A stretch of DNA of 64,000 nt. It comes from Hymenobacter terricola (lineage in GTDB: Bacteria; Bacteroidota; Bacteroidia; Cytophagales; Hymenobacteraceae). Made by a program: the position numbers and the translations under genes. The notes beneath the pieces are model-generated. The model was not told the DNA's origin. It did not search any database and saw only the letters and a list, made by a program, of their open reading frames with translations. The DNA is taken from positions 743,577 to 807,576 of the forward strand of contig NZ_JAGEMO020000001.1 of NCBI RefSeq assembly GCF_017921975.2, given 5' to 3'. Of this stretch, positions 8,382 to 18,200 are shown one piece after another (positions within the stretch are counted from its first letter, which is position 1; the number at the start of each line of letters is the position of its first letter).

Positions 8382-8930
8382 ATGCAAGTAAAACAACACG
8401 CCCTGGCCGGTTTGGTCGAATTCATTCCCCGCTTGTTTGGTGACCCGCGCGGGGTTTTCTACGAAACCTACAGCGCCCGCCTGATGAACGAGGGTGGCGT
8501 GCCCGCCGACCTCGACTGGGTGCAGGACAACCAGAGCAAGTCGCAGCCCGGCGTGTTGCGCGGCCTGCATTTCCAGCGCCCGCCGCACGCGCAGGCCAAG
8601 CTGGTGCGCGTGGCCCAGGGCCGCGTCCTCGACGTGGTGGTGGATATCCGCCTCGCCTCGCCCACCTACGGCCAGCACGCCACCGTGGAGCTGAGCGCCG
8701 CGCTGGGCAACATCCTGTACGTGCCCATCGGTTTCGCCCACGGCTTCGTGGCGCTGGAGGACGACACGCTTTTCCTCTACAAATGCTCGAACTACTACGC
8801 CCCGCCCACCGAGGGCGGCCTGCTCTGGAACGACCCCGCGCTGGGAATTAATTGGAATATTGAAAGCCCGCTGGTATCGCCCAAAGATGCCATTCTGCCC
8901 ACGCTGGCCAACCTGGACAGCCCGTTTTAA
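8382..8930 (+). CDS. rfbC: dTDP-4-dehydrorhamnose 3,5-epimerase (RmlC/RfbC family)
   Basis: A 182-residue cupin epimerase of nucleotide-sugar synthesis, which inverts C3 and C5 of dTDP-4-keto-6-deoxyglucose on the way to dTDP-rhamnose. Visible family motifs: GDPRGVFYETYS near the N-terminus, QDNQSKSQPGVLRGLHFQ with the catalytic His, GRVLDVVVDIR, PIGFAHGFVALEDDTLFLYKC with the cupin His and active-site Tyr, and GLLWNDPALGI. The ATG at 8382 is preferred to an in-frame TTG at 8373, which lies inside the -7 element. It stands next to a glycosyltransferase, so a surface-polysaccharide role is likely. The other rml genes are not in the window. Confidence 0.93.
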   Translation: MQVKQHALAGLVEFIPRLFGDPRGVFYETYSARLMNEGGVPADLDWVQDNQSKSQPGVLRGLHFQRPPHAQAKLVRVAQGRVLDVVVDIRLASPTYGQHATVELSAALGNILYVPIGFAHGFVALEDDTLFLYKCSNYYAPPTEGGLLWNDPALGINWNIESPLVSPKDAILPTLANLDSPF

Positions 8931-8931
8931 G

Positions 8932-9030
8932 TCATTTACCAGGTATCAGTTAGCAGTTAACAGCCGTTCTGGTGGTGCTTTATGGCCCATTAGAACGGCT
9001 GTTAACTGCTAACTGATACCTGGTAAATGA
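8932..9030. repeat. Perfect 39-bp palindrome between rfbC and murF
   Basis: Arms 8932-8970 and 8992-9030 are perfect reverse complements with a 21-bp loop. It lies 1 bp after the rfbC stop and 2 bp before the murF stop (convergent genes), so a transcript from either side would fold it. It lacks a strong T-run on either strand. Confidence 0.9.
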
Positions 9031-9032
9031 AA

Positions 9033-10337
9033 TCAGAGCAGCTCCACCAGGGTTTCCAGGGCCATGCCGCGGCTGCCTTTCACCAGCACTTGCCGGCTGC
9101 GCACGGGGTGCTGGCGCAGCCATTCGGCGGCTTCGGCTTTGGTGGTGAAATGTTGAATGGTGGTAGCCGCGGCGGCTGCGCCAGCCATTTCCGGGCCGAT
9201 GAGCAGTATCTGGGGCAAGTATAGCTCGGCCAGTAGCCGGCCCAGGGCGCGGTGCTCGGCGGCACTGTCCTCGCCCAGCTCAAACATGTCGCCGAGGATG
9301 ACCAGCTTGGTTTGCCCGGCCGCCACGGGGCGGGCCGCGAAGCTCCGCAGGGCCACGGCCATGCTGCTGGGGTTGGCGTTGTAGGCGTCCAGCACCAGCT
9401 CATTGCCGGCGGCGGTGCGCAGCAGTTGCGAACGGTTGTTTTGCGGGTTGTAGCCGGCCAGAGCGGCGGCCACTTTAGCAGTCGGAATATCGAAGTGCAG
9501 TCCCACGGCGGCGGCGGCGGCCAGGTTGGGGAAGTTGTAGTCGCCGGTGAGCTGGGCGGCTACGTCGGTGCCATCGGCCAGGCGCAGCACCACGGCGGGC
9601 GTGGCGGAAAGCAGCGTGGCGGGGTAGTTATCCATCAGGCGGGGGTAGCTGAGGATGACGGGCACCTGGGCGGCCAGGGAGGGCAGGCGCGCATCCAGCG
9701 TGTTCACGAAGGCCGTGCCGCCGGTGCGGGTGAGGTAGTCGAACAGCTCGCCCTTGCCCAATGCCACGCCCTCGGCCCCGCCAAAGCCCTCGAGGTGGGC
9801 CTTGCCGATGTTGGTGATGAGGCCGTGGGTGGGCTGCGCGATTTCGCACAGCTGCGCGATTTCGCCCCGGTGGTTGGCCCCCATCTCAATCACGGCAAAG
9901 TCGTGCTCGCCGGTGCGCAGGCGCAGCAAGGTGAGGGGCACGCCGATGTGGTTGTTGAGGTTGCCGATGGTGGCCAGAACCTTGAATTTCCGGGCCAGCA
10001 CGGCCGTGAGCAGCTCCTTGGTGGTGGTTTTGCCGTTCGAGCCCGTCACGGCCAGCACCGGGATGCGGAACTGCTGGCGGTGGTGCCGGGCCAGGTTCTG
10101 CAGGGCCACCAACGGGTCGGGGGCGTAGGTGTAGCGGGCGGGGTCGGCCGTGGCCAGGAGAATGTCATCGACCACGGCGTGACGAGCGCCTTTTTCCAGC
10201 GCCTGGGCCGCGAAGGCCGCGCCCCGGAAGCTGGGGCCGTTCAGAGCGAAGAAGAGCGTGCCGGCCTGGGGCTGGCGCGAATCGGTGCTGACGTGGCCGC
10301 CGGCGGCCAGGTAATGCGAATAGAGCGGCGTGGGCAT
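9033..10337 (-). CDS. murF: UDP-N-acetylmuramoyl-tripeptide--D-alanyl-D-alanine ligase
   Basis: A 434-residue cytoplasmic Mur ligase that adds D-Ala-D-Ala to the UDP-MurNAc tripeptide, the last soluble step of peptidoglycan precursor synthesis. The N-terminal MurF domain has STDSRQPQAGTLFFALNG. The central ATPase has TGSNGKTTTKELL (P-loop), FAVIEMGANHRGEIAQL and TNIGKAHLEGFGG. The C-terminal domain has LVLDAYNANPSSM and LGDMFELG. It stands alone rather than in a dcw cluster, as is common for murF in Bacteroidetes. It is divergent from the VCBS protein gene; a weak -7 (CACCTTTG on the minus strand at 10378-10371) precedes it. Confidence 0.95.
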   Translation of the reverse strand: MPTPLYSHYLAAGGHVSTDSRQPQAGTLFFALNGPSFRGAAFAAQALEKGARHAVVDDILLATADPARYTYAPDPLVALQNLARHHRQQFRIPVLAVTGSNGKTTTKELLTAVLARKFKVLATIGNLNNHIGVPLTLLRLRTGEHDFAVIEMGANHRGEIAQLCEIAQPTHGLITNIGKAHLEGFGGAEGVALGKGELFDYLTRTGGTAFVNTLDARLPSLAAQVPVILSYPRLMDNYPATLLSATPAVVLRLADGTDVAAQLTGDYNFPNLAAAAAVGLHFDIPTAKVAAALAGYNPQNNRSQLLRTAAGNELVLDAYNANPSSMAVALRSFAARPVAAGQTKLVILGDMFELGEDSAAEHRALGRLLAELYLPQILLIGPEMAGAAAAATTIQHFTTKAEAAEWLRQHPVRSRQVLVKGSRGMALETLVELL

Positions 10338-10439
10338 GAACTGAAATTACGGGCTGGATGTAACTTTCTGCAAAGGTGGGCGTGATTTTTGTATCGCGGC
10401 CCGTCGTCCTACGTCCACCTCTCATCTGCACTTTTGCTC

Positions 10440-12767
10440 ATGCTTCGATTTTACACTTTCCTGCTGGCGCTGCTGGCTGTTGCTACGGCCGCGCAGGCCC
10501 AGTCAGGCGCGGGCTTTGGCTTTGAATACCGGCCCGCCGCCGCCGTGGTGCAGGGCACCGATACCCTGCGCAACGCCTGGGGCGGGGGCCTCAACACGCC
10601 GCAGTTCAGCACCATCGACCTGAACAACGACGGGCAAAACGACCTGTTTGCCTTCGACCACGAAAGCAGCCGCTGCTACACCTTTCTGAGCGTGGCCGCG
10701 CCGGGCACCGCCGCCGGCCGCCGCTGGCAGTACGCCCCGCAGTACGAGAATATTTTCCCCGCCGACCTGCAAGGCTGGGCCCTGCTGCGCGATTACGACT
10801 GCGACGGCCGCCCCGACTTGTTCACCTACATCAACGGCGGCGAAATCCGGGTGTTCCGCAACGTGCTGGTGAACGGCCGGCCCAGCTTCACGCTCACCAC
10901 CAACCAGATTCGTTTCAGCGGCACGTTTTCGGGCACGGCCAACCTCACCATTGGCGGCTACAACCTGCCGGCTATCCAGGACGTGAACGGCGACGGCAAG
11001 CTCGACATCATGACCTATGATTTCGTCAGCGCGTCCTTCATCGAGCAATACCTCAACACCAGCCCCGGCACCTGCGGCAGCGCCCTCACCTTCAGCCTGA
11101 ACACCGATAACTGGGGCGGCATCCAGGCCTGCGGGGGCTGCGCCGAGTTCATGTTCAACGGCCAGCAGTGCTTCACGGCCGCGCGCACCACGCACACCGG
11201 CGGCCACAGCCTGCTGCTCCTCGACCTCGACGGCGACGGCGACCAGGACTTGCTCGACGGCCGCGACAACTGCCCCGAGCTCACGCGCCTGCTCAACCTG
11301 GGCACGACGGCGGTGCCGGTGCTCACGCAGGCGGGCATCGCGGCCAGCTTTCCCTCGGCGGCCACGCCGGCGCGGGTGCCGGTCTTTCCGGCGGGGTATT
11401 CCTTCGATGCCAATTTCGATGGCAAAGCCGACCTGGTGGTGGCGTCCAACATGCTCAACAACGTGTCGGACCTGGTGAGCATGCGCGGCAACGTGCAGCT
11501 GTTCACCAACTCGGCGGCCAGCGGCGCGCCCGTGTACACCAACCAGGCCGCCGGCTTCCTGCAAAACGAGATGATTGACGTGAGCGAAGGCGCCGCGCCC
11601 ACCTTCGGCGACATCGACGGCGACGGCCTCACCGACATGCTCGTCGGCAACCAGGCCGACCGCGTCGGCAACGTGTACCGCGCCAACCTCACGTACTACC
11701 GCAACGTGGGCACCCGCACCCGGCCCATCTTCCAGCTGATGAGCAGCGACTACCTGGGCCTGTCCGCCCAGAGCCTGCTCGGCATCAAGCCGGTGCTGGT
11801 CGACCTGAACCGCGACGGCGCCATCGACCTCGCTTACTCCTGCTACGACCGGGGCACCAACGTCATCTACTACATCCTGAACACGGCCCGGGCCGGCCAG
11901 GCCGTGGCTTTCGATGCGGCCCGCGCCGTTAATTTCAAGCCGCAGGGACCGGCCACCACTGCGCCGCCCACCACCTACACGCCCACTACGGGCGTGCTGC
12001 CCTACAGCAAGCAGGACATGCCCTGCTTCACCGACGTGGACAACGACGGCTACGTCGACCTGCTCATCGGCACCAACGAAGTGCGCGAGCCCGGCATGAG
12101 CCTGCGCTACTTCCGCAACCGGGGCCGGGGGCCGCTCGACAGCGCGTTTGTGCTGGTGGACAACGACTTTGGCCACCTGCGCGAGGCCACCGGCCTGCGC
12201 CCCTACAACCTGAGCCCCACGGTGGCCGACTTCGACGGCGACGGCCTGCCCGACCTGCTCACGGCCGATGCCACCGGCCTGCTGAGCCTCTACACCAACT
12301 TCCGCGCCCAGCGCGGCATCTTTTCGGGCCGCACCGACCTGCTGTACAACGCCCTCAGCGGCGTGTATGAGCTCACCCGCCTGGGCAAAGACATCTACTC
12401 GCACTACGGTCTGGCGGCCGCCGACCTGAACGCCGACAGTGCCCCCGAGGTGTTCGCGGGCATTGAGGCGGGCGGCATTCTCAGCTACGGCACCCGCAAC
12501 CGCGTGGTCACCGCCACCCACACCGAAGCTACTCATGCCCTGGCCCTCAGCATTTACCCCAACCCCGCCACCGCCACGGCCACCGTCGAAACCGCCCTGC
12601 CCACCCGCCTCACCGTGCTCGACCTCACCGGCCGCGTGGTGCAAACGGTGGCAACGCCCCAGCGCCAGCACACCCTGAGTCTGAGCGGCCTGGCTCCCGG
12701 CGTGTACCTGGTGCGCGCCCAAAGCGCCGATGGCGCGGCCGCCGTGCAGCGCCTGCTGGTGCGGTAG
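10440..12767 (+). CDS. Secreted VCBS/FG-GAP repeat protein with type IX sorting domain
   Basis: A 775-residue exported protein. The signal peptide ends near AAQAQS (residue 21). About ten calcium-binding DxDxDG-type repeats are visible (for example DLNNDGQNDLF, DYDCDGRPDLF, DLDGDGDQDLL, DIDGDGLTDML, DFDGDGLPDLL), consistent with a beta-propeller fold. The last 75 residues form a Por/T9SS C-terminal domain: SIYPNPATATATV, LDLTGRVV, LSGLAPGVYLVRA, QRLLVR. It should be exported by the type IX system and attached to or released from the surface. No catalytic domain is visible; an adhesin role is an inference. The ATG at 10440 begins the signal peptide. Confidence 0.9.
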   Translation: MLRFYTFLLALLAVATAAQAQSGAGFGFEYRPAAAVVQGTDTLRNAWGGGLNTPQFSTIDLNNDGQNDLFAFDHESSRCYTFLSVAAPGTAAGRRWQYAPQYENIFPADLQGWALLRDYDCDGRPDLFTYINGGEIRVFRNVLVNGRPSFTLTTNQIRFSGTFSGTANLTIGGYNLPAIQDVNGDGKLDIMTYDFVSASFIEQYLNTSPGTCGSALTFSLNTDNWGGIQACGGCAEFMFNGQQCFTAARTTHTGGHSLLLLDLDGDGDQDLLDGRDNCPELTRLLNLGTTAVPVLTQAGIAASFPSAATPARVPVFPAGYSFDANFDGKADLVVASNMLNNVSDLVSMRGNVQLFTNSAASGAPVYTNQAAGFLQNEMIDVSEGAAPTFGDIDGDGLTDMLVGNQADRVGNVYRANLTYYRNVGTRTRPIFQLMSSDYLGLSAQSLLGIKPVLVDLNRDGAIDLAYSCYDRGTNVIYYILNTARAGQAVAFDAARAVNFKPQGPATTAPPTTYTPTTGVLPYSKQDMPCFTDVDNDGYVDLLIGTNEVREPGMSLRYFRNRGRGPLDSAFVLVDNDFGHLREATGLRPYNLSPTVADFDGDGLPDLLTADATGLLSLYTNFRAQRGIFSGRTDLLYNALSGVYELTRLGKDIYSHYGLAAADLNADSAPEVFAGIEAGGILSYGTRNRVVTATHTEATHALALSIYPNPATATATVETALPTRLTVLDLTGRVVQTVATPQRQHTLSLSGLAPGVYLVRAQSADGAAAVQRLLVR

Positions 12768-12783
12768 GATAGCAGCCCTTTCT

Positions 12784-12918
12784 GGGCGGCAGGCCGGCAA
12801 TATCGGGCGCTTCCCGGTAATCAAGAGCCCCAGCGGGGCGACCCTTGTACCACGCAAGGGTCGCCCCGCTGGGGCTTTCTCGTTCCATTCCGTGGCGGTA
12901 GCTACCGGCCTGCCGCCC
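12784..12918. terminator. Nested palindrome / bidirectional terminator (22-bp perfect core)
   Basis: The inner arms 12826-12847 and 12855-12876 are a perfect 22-bp stem with a 7-bp loop. An outer pair GGGCGGCAGGCCGG (12784-12797) and CCGGCCTGCCGCCC (12905-12918) is also perfect. It sits between convergent genes and is most simply a bidirectional terminator, although T-runs are short. Confidence 0.75.
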
Positions 12919-12926
12919 TATCGGGG

Positions 12927-13727
12927 CTACACGTTGATGCCTGCTGTACCGCGCAGCTCAAAGGCTTCGCCGTCGTTCAGGGCCGTGAACCTGGCGCGGA
13001 AATCCTCCAGCTCTTCCCGGTTCAGGGTGTGGGTGAAGATGCCGGCCTGGGCGTGGGCCTCCACCAGATAGTTGCCCCTGGCGTCGATGAGGGCGGAATC
13101 GCCGGCGTAGTCGTGGCCAAGGCCGTCGCGGCCCACGCGGTTCACGCCCAGGGCGCAGGCCACGTTTTCGATGGCGCGGGCGCGGAGCAAAGTCATCCAG
13201 GCGGTGCGGCGCACGGCGGGCCAGTTGGCCACGTACAGCAGCAGGTCGTAGGGCTCGATGGGCTGGTTGCGGCTCCAGACGGGGAAGCGCAGGTCGTAGC
13301 ACACCAGCGGGCAGATGCGCCAGCCGCGCCACTCCTCCACCAGGCGGGTGCGGCCGGGCGTGTAGGTGTGCTGCTCGCCGGCCAGCGTGAAGAGGTGGCG
13401 CTTGTCGTAGGCGCTCAGGCTGCCGTCGGGGCGCACCCAGAGCAGGCGGTTGAAGTAGGCCCCGTCTTCTTCGATGATGACGCTGCCGGTGACCACGGCG
13501 TTGTGCGCGGCGGCCTGGGCGCGCAGCCACGCCACGGTGGGGCCGGCCATGGTTTCGGCCTGGCCGGGAGCGTCCATGCTGAAGCCGGTGGTGAACATCT
13601 CGGGCAGCACAATGAGGTCGGTGGGCCCGGTGAGGTGGCCGAGGTGCTGGGCGATGGCGGCACGGTTGGCGGCGGCATCGTGCCAGTGCAGCTCCGTCTG
13701 CACGAAGGAAACAGTGAGGTCGGACAT
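12927..13727 (-). CDS. yafV: Omega-amidase (nitrilase superfamily, YafV-like)
   Basis: A 266-residue carbon-nitrogen hydrolase. The Glu-Lys-Cys triad is visible as Glu43 (LPEMFTTGF), Lys109 (YDKRHLF) and Cys143 (LVCYDLRFPVWSRN). The DLRFPVWSR context is characteristic of omega-amidases that hydrolyse alpha-ketoglutaramate and other 2-oxo-acid amides released by glutamine transaminases. The next gene upstream on the same strand is a KAT/YbdL-type transaminase, which fits this pathway. The frame is open to 13853, but the upstream part is palindromic intergenic DNA; the ATG at 13727 (MSDLTVSF) matches the family start. Confidence 0.92.
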   Translation of the reverse strand: MSDLTVSFVQTELHWHDAAANRAAIAQHLGHLTGPTDLIVLPEMFTTGFSMDAPGQAETMAGPTVAWLRAQAAAHNAVVTGSVIIEEDGAYFNRLLWVRPDGSLSAYDKRHLFTLAGEQHTYTPGRTRLVEEWRGWRICPLVCYDLRFPVWSRNQPIEPYDLLLYVANWPAVRRTAWMTLLRARAIENVACALGVNRVGRDGLGHDYAGDSALIDARGNYLVEAHAQAGIFTHTLNREELEDFRARFTALNDGEAFELRGTAGINV

Positions 13728-13737
13728 GAGAAGATGT

Positions 13738-13854
13738 GTTGAGTAATCGATGTGCTGATTTGTTGATGGACCGATTAGCCGACGATTTCGGAAGGGCTGG
13801 AATCCTTTGCCAAGGCAACATTCTCCCAGCACATCCGCACATCGATTAATCAAC
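13738..13854. repeat. 18-bp inverted repeat between yafV and ybdL
   Basis: Arms 13738-13755 and 13837-13854 match at 17 of 18 positions around the ATCGATGTGC core. The GATGTGCTGATT wording recurs at 49466-49500. Function unknown. Confidence 0.55.
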
Positions 13855-13862
13855 GCATCACG

Positions 13863-15044
13863 TTACCGCAGGCGCTCCGCCGCGGCATCCAGCGTCGCCG
13901 CTTCCTTGGCAAAGCAAAACCGAATCAACCCATCATCAAACCCGTCGTGGTAAAAGGCTGAAACCGGCACCACGGCCACGCCCTTGTCGCGGGCCAGGTA
14001 CTGGGCAAAGGCCAGGTCGGTGGCGGGCGAAAGAGCGTCGTAGCGGGCCAGCTGGAAGTAGCCGCCGGGCACGGGCAGCAGGTCCCAGCCGCCATCGGCC
14101 AGCAGGGCGCGGAACTGGTCGCGCTTCGCCTGGTAGAAGGCGGCCAGGCCGTGGGCGTGGGTGTCGGCGGGGTCGTTTTCGAGGGCGTCGGCCAGGGCGT
14201 GCTGGGTGGGCGTGTTCACGGCAAAGGTGAGGAACTGGTGCACGCGCCGCACCTCGGTGGTGAGGGCGGGCGGGGCAATGCAGTAGCCCACCTTCCAGCC
14301 GGTGGCGTGGTAGGTTTTGCCAAAGGACGAAAGCACGAAGCTGCGCTCGCGCAGGGCCGGGTGCTGGCGGGCGCTCATGCGGGGCGCCCCGTCGAACACG
14401 AGGTGCTCGTACACTTCGTCGCTGAGCACGAGGGCATCGGTGCCGGCCAGCAGGCGGGCCAGCTCGTGCCAGTCGTCGGCCGTGAAAACGGCCCCGCTGG
14501 GGTTGTGGGGCGTGTTCACCAGCACGAGGCGGGTGCGGGGCGACACCACCCGGCGCACGGCGTCCCAGTCGGGCCGGAAGTGCGGGGCGGGCAGGCGCAC
14601 GTAGCGCGGCACGCCGCCCTGCAGCCGAATGGCCGGGCCGTACAAATCATACGCCGGCTCGAACACCACCACCTCATCGCCGGGGCGCACCACGGCGGCC
14701 AGCACGGCGTACAGCGCCTCGGTGGCCCCGGCCGTGATGGTGATTTCGGTGGCCGCATCCGGCGCGGGGGCGTCGGCGTGGAGGCGGGCCACCTGGGCGG
14801 CAATGGCCTCGCGCAGCCGGAGCAGGCCCGGCATGGGCGCGTACTGGTGGTGGCCGGGCGTGCGGGCGTGGCGGGCCAGGGCCTCCAGCAGCTCCTGCGG
14901 CGGGTCGTAGTCGGGGAAGCCCTGGGCGAGGTTGATGGCGCCCGTTTCCTGGGCCAGCAGGGTCATTTGGGTGAAGATGCTGACGCCCACATCCGGCAGC
15001 TTGGACTGCAGCACCGAGGCGGCGTTGGGAAGGCGAATACTCAT
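13863..15044 (-). CDS. ybdL: Methionine/glutamine aminotransferase (YbdL/KAT type)
   Basis: A 393-residue class I/II PLP aminotransferase. Visible motifs: LAQGFPDYDPPQ, the glycine loop TITAGATEALYAV, NTPHNPSGAVF, LSDEVYEHLVFDG with the PLP-contacting Asp and Tyr, and SSFGKTYHATGWKVGY with the Schiff-base Lys243. This group transfers amino groups between methionine, glutamine or aromatic amino acids and 2-oxo acids, for example in methionine salvage. The downstream omega-amidase would remove the 2-oxoglutaramate product and pull the reaction forward. The ATG at 15044 fits; the extended frame to 15098 is not supported. Confidence 0.93.
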   Translation of the reverse strand: MSIRLPNAASVLQSKLPDVGVSIFTQMTLLAQETGAINLAQGFPDYDPPQELLEALARHARTPGHHQYAPMPGLLRLREAIAAQVARLHADAPAPDAATEITITAGATEALYAVLAAVVRPGDEVVVFEPAYDLYGPAIRLQGGVPRYVRLPAPHFRPDWDAVRRVVSPRTRLVLVNTPHNPSGAVFTADDWHELARLLAGTDALVLSDEVYEHLVFDGAPRMSARQHPALRERSFVLSSFGKTYHATGWKVGYCIAPPALTTEVRRVHQFLTFAVNTPTQHALADALENDPADTHAHGLAAFYQAKRDQFRALLADGGWDLLPVPGGYFQLARYDALSPATDLAFAQYLARDKGVAVVPVSAFYHDGFDDGLIRFCFAKEAATLDAAAERLR

Positions 15045-15170
15045 GCGAGCGGAGATAAAAACTGTCGTGGGCAAAGAAAGCCAGTGGAAATCTAACAACC
15101 CAAAGCCGCCCGTGCTTTCCCCGCAATCGGGCCGTTGCTGCCCATGGCCGTGCGCCCCGTCCTCACGGTC

Positions 15171-15206
15171 GCGGCCGGCGTCCCCACGGTCGAGGACGCC
15201 GGCCGC
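15171..15206 (-). repeat. GC-rich 13-bp inverted repeat after the PAS kinase
   Basis: GCGGCCGGCGTCC (15171-15183) is the perfect reverse complement of 15194-15206, with a 10-bp loop. Two CCACGGTCG-like direct repeats flank it. It lies 22 bp after the kinase stop on the minus strand and may end that transcript. Confidence 0.5.
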
Positions 15207-15227
15207 GCATGTGGGCAGCCCGGCGGG

Positions 15228-18200
15228 CTACAGGAAAATCTGGAACGTGGTGCCTTCGCCCACCGTGCTGCTCACTTCGAGCCGGCCGCCGTGGTTCTGC
15301 ACGATGCGATTGACCAGGTAGAGGCCCATGCCGGTGCCGCCCACATGGGTGTGGAAGCGGCGGAACAGCTGGAAGAGCTGCGGCCCAAACCGCTCCAGGT
15401 CGATGCCCAGGCCGTTGTCCTGCACCGTGAGGATGGGGCGGCCAGTCACCACGTCGGGGGTGCTGCTGAGGCGGATGACGGGCGGGCGGCCCGGCGCGGC
15501 GTACCGGAGCGAGTTGCTGAGAAGGTTGAAAATGACGCTCTGCAGGTTGGGCCGCACGAAAGGAATGACCGGGCAGGTGGCAAAGTCCAGCTCAAACGTG
15601 GCCCCCGTCTGCGTCACCTGGTCCTGCAGGCTGCCGATGACGTCGGCCACGAGCGGGGCCAGAGCCACGGCCTCGGCGGGCCGTTCCTGCTGCTGGCGCT
15701 GCACCTGCACGATGGCGCTGAGGTCGTCAATCGTGGCAAAAATCTGGGCCAGGGCCCGCTCAAAGTAGCTGATGAGCTTCACGGCGTCGGGGTCGCGGAA
15801 GTAGGCCGTGCGGGTGAGCTCCTCAAAGATGCCGGCCATGTTGTTGATGGGCTGCTTGAGGTCGTGCGAGGCCGTGTACACGAAGTTGTCCAGGTCCTCG
15901 TTGGTGCGCACCAGGCGGGCGTTCTGGACTTCGAGCTGCTGCTGCGCCCGCTTCTGGTCGTCGATGTCGGTGCAGGTGCCAAACCATTTGAGGATGCGGC
16001 CGTCGGCCTGGCGCTGGGGCCGGCCCTGCCCCAGAAACCAGCGGTACGCCCCGTCGTGGCGGCGGAACCGGTATTCGATTTCGAAGAACTCCCCGGTTTC
16101 CACGCTGCGCTGCCAGCGCTGGTTGGTCAGGGTCAGGTCGTCGGGGTGAATGACGGCCGGCCAGTTGGCGCGGTCGCCGGTTTCGGCCGGCACCAGGCCC
16201 GTGTAGTCGAACCAGCGTTGGTTGATGTAGTCGTTGCCGCCCACGCCGGTGCTGGTCCACACCATCTGGGGCAGGCTTTCGGCCAGGAAGCGGAACTGCT
16301 CCTCGCGGCGGCTCAACTCCTCCGTGAGCTGGCGCTGCTGGTGCACGTCGGTGTTGGTGCCGTACCATTTCAGCACCTGGCCGCCGGGCGCGCGGCGGGC
16401 CTGGGCCTGGCCCAGGAACCAGCGGTAGTGCCCATCGTAGCGGCGCAGGCGGAACTCGGCCTCGTAGTAGCGCTGGGTGGCAATGGCCTGCTCCCAGCGC
16501 TGCTGCATGAGGGCGCGGTCGTCGGGGTGCACGAAGCTGAGCCAGTGCGCGGCCCCGTTCTTCTCCATCGATTCGCCCACGTAAGCAGCGGTGCGGTGGT
16601 TATAGAAGTCCACCGTGCCGTCGGGCCGGGCCGTCCACACCTGCTGCGGAATGCTCTCGGCCTGAATGCGCAGCTCCTCCTCGCTCTCGCTCAGCTGCTG
16701 CTGCAGCTGGCGCAGCTCGGTCACGTCGGTGTTGGTGCCAAACCAGCGCCGCACTTCGCCCGTGGCCGCGTCGCGGATGGGCCGGGCGCGGCTCAGAAAC
16801 CAGCGGTATTGCCCGTCGTGCCGCCGCAGCGGGAACGTGTCCTCCCAGGGTTGCCCGGCCCGAATGCTGGCCAGGTAGCGCTCGTTCACGCCGGCCACCA
16901 GGGCGGGGTCGTGCACCTGCGTCCAGCCCCGGCCCTGCATGTCTGCTTCGGTTGAACCCGTGTAGTCGTACCACTGCTGGTTGTACCAGAAGATGTGGCC
17001 CGTGGCATCGGCCATCCAGGCCAGCTGGGCGATGTTGTCGGCCAGGGCGGCAAAGTCTTCGCGGCTGCGCACCAGCTCCTCGGTGCGCGCGAGCAGCTCG
17101 TGGATTTCCACCGTGGCCGCACTGAACCCGGCCAGCTGCCCGGCCGCATCGGTATAGGGCTGCACCTTGGTCTGAAACCAGCGCAGTTCGCCGTCGTGGC
17201 GGCGGCACCGGAACGTGGCCTGCCAGGCCTCGCCGGCGGCCATGGCCGCCCGGGCCACGGCGCTCACGGCCGCCCGGTCGGCGGGCGGCAGGGCCTCCCA
17301 GGCATCATCGGGCGACGCGGTGCGAGCCCGGCCGGTGTACTCGTAGAAGTACGGGTTGGTGTAGGTGATAACCCCGCTGGCGTCGAAATTGAAAATGAAA
17401 ACCGGTACCGAAGCCGTGATGGCCCGAATCTGCTCGTCGCGTTGGCTCACCTCTGCGGCCAGTGCTTCGGCGTCGCGGCGGGCCAGCACGCGCCGGGTCA
17501 CGTCCACCGCAAACGCCAGGATGCCGGTTATCCGGCCTTGCTCATCGCGCAGGGCTTGATAAGTGAAGTCGAGGTAGGACTGCTGCGTCTGGCCCGTGGC
17601 CGGGTCCAGCAACATGGCGGGCATTTCCTGGCCCACAAAGGGCGCGCCGGTACGGTACACATTGTCCAGCAGCTCAAGGAAGCCCTGGGCTTCCGCTTCG
17701 GCAATGTGCTGGGCGGCGGGCTGGCCCAACTGGGCGCGGTTTCCCACCAGGGCATCGAAACCGGCGTTGGTGAAAGTGAAGCGGTGCTCGGGGCCTGCCA
17801 TGGTGGCAATCAGGGCCGGGGCCTGGCTCAGAATCTGGCTGAGCTGCCGGTCCTTCACCTCCAGCCGGTGCCGGGCCTCGTGCAGCTCGTGGATGTCGAG
17901 GTCGGAGCCGAACCACTGGCGGGAGCGGCCCGCCGCCTGGGCTTCTTCCAGCGGCTCGGGCACGCCCTGGCTCACAAACCAGCGGTATTTGCCGTCGTGC
18001 CGGCGCAGGCGCAGCTCGTATTGCCACGGCGTGCCGTTGGCCAGGGCGGCGGCGTACTGGCGCGCTATCCGGGCGTTATCGTCCGGGTGCAGGCAGGCCA
18101 TCCACGAGTGGGAGAGGTCGTCGGCCGGGTCGGTGCCGGTGTAGGCGTACCACTGGGGGCTGAGGTACAGCACCCGCCCCTCCTGGTCGCTGATGAAGGT

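Noticed and set aside
10503..12857. A 784-codon open frame antisense to the VCBS protein
   Set aside because: It is a GC-rich shadow frame; its translation is low-complexity Val/Ala/Gly/His and has no domain, while the plus strand has a signal peptide, calcium motifs and a T9SS tail.
15135..16955. A 606-codon open frame antisense to the PAS kinase
   Set aside because: Shadow of repeated PAS modules at high G+C; no recognisable domain.
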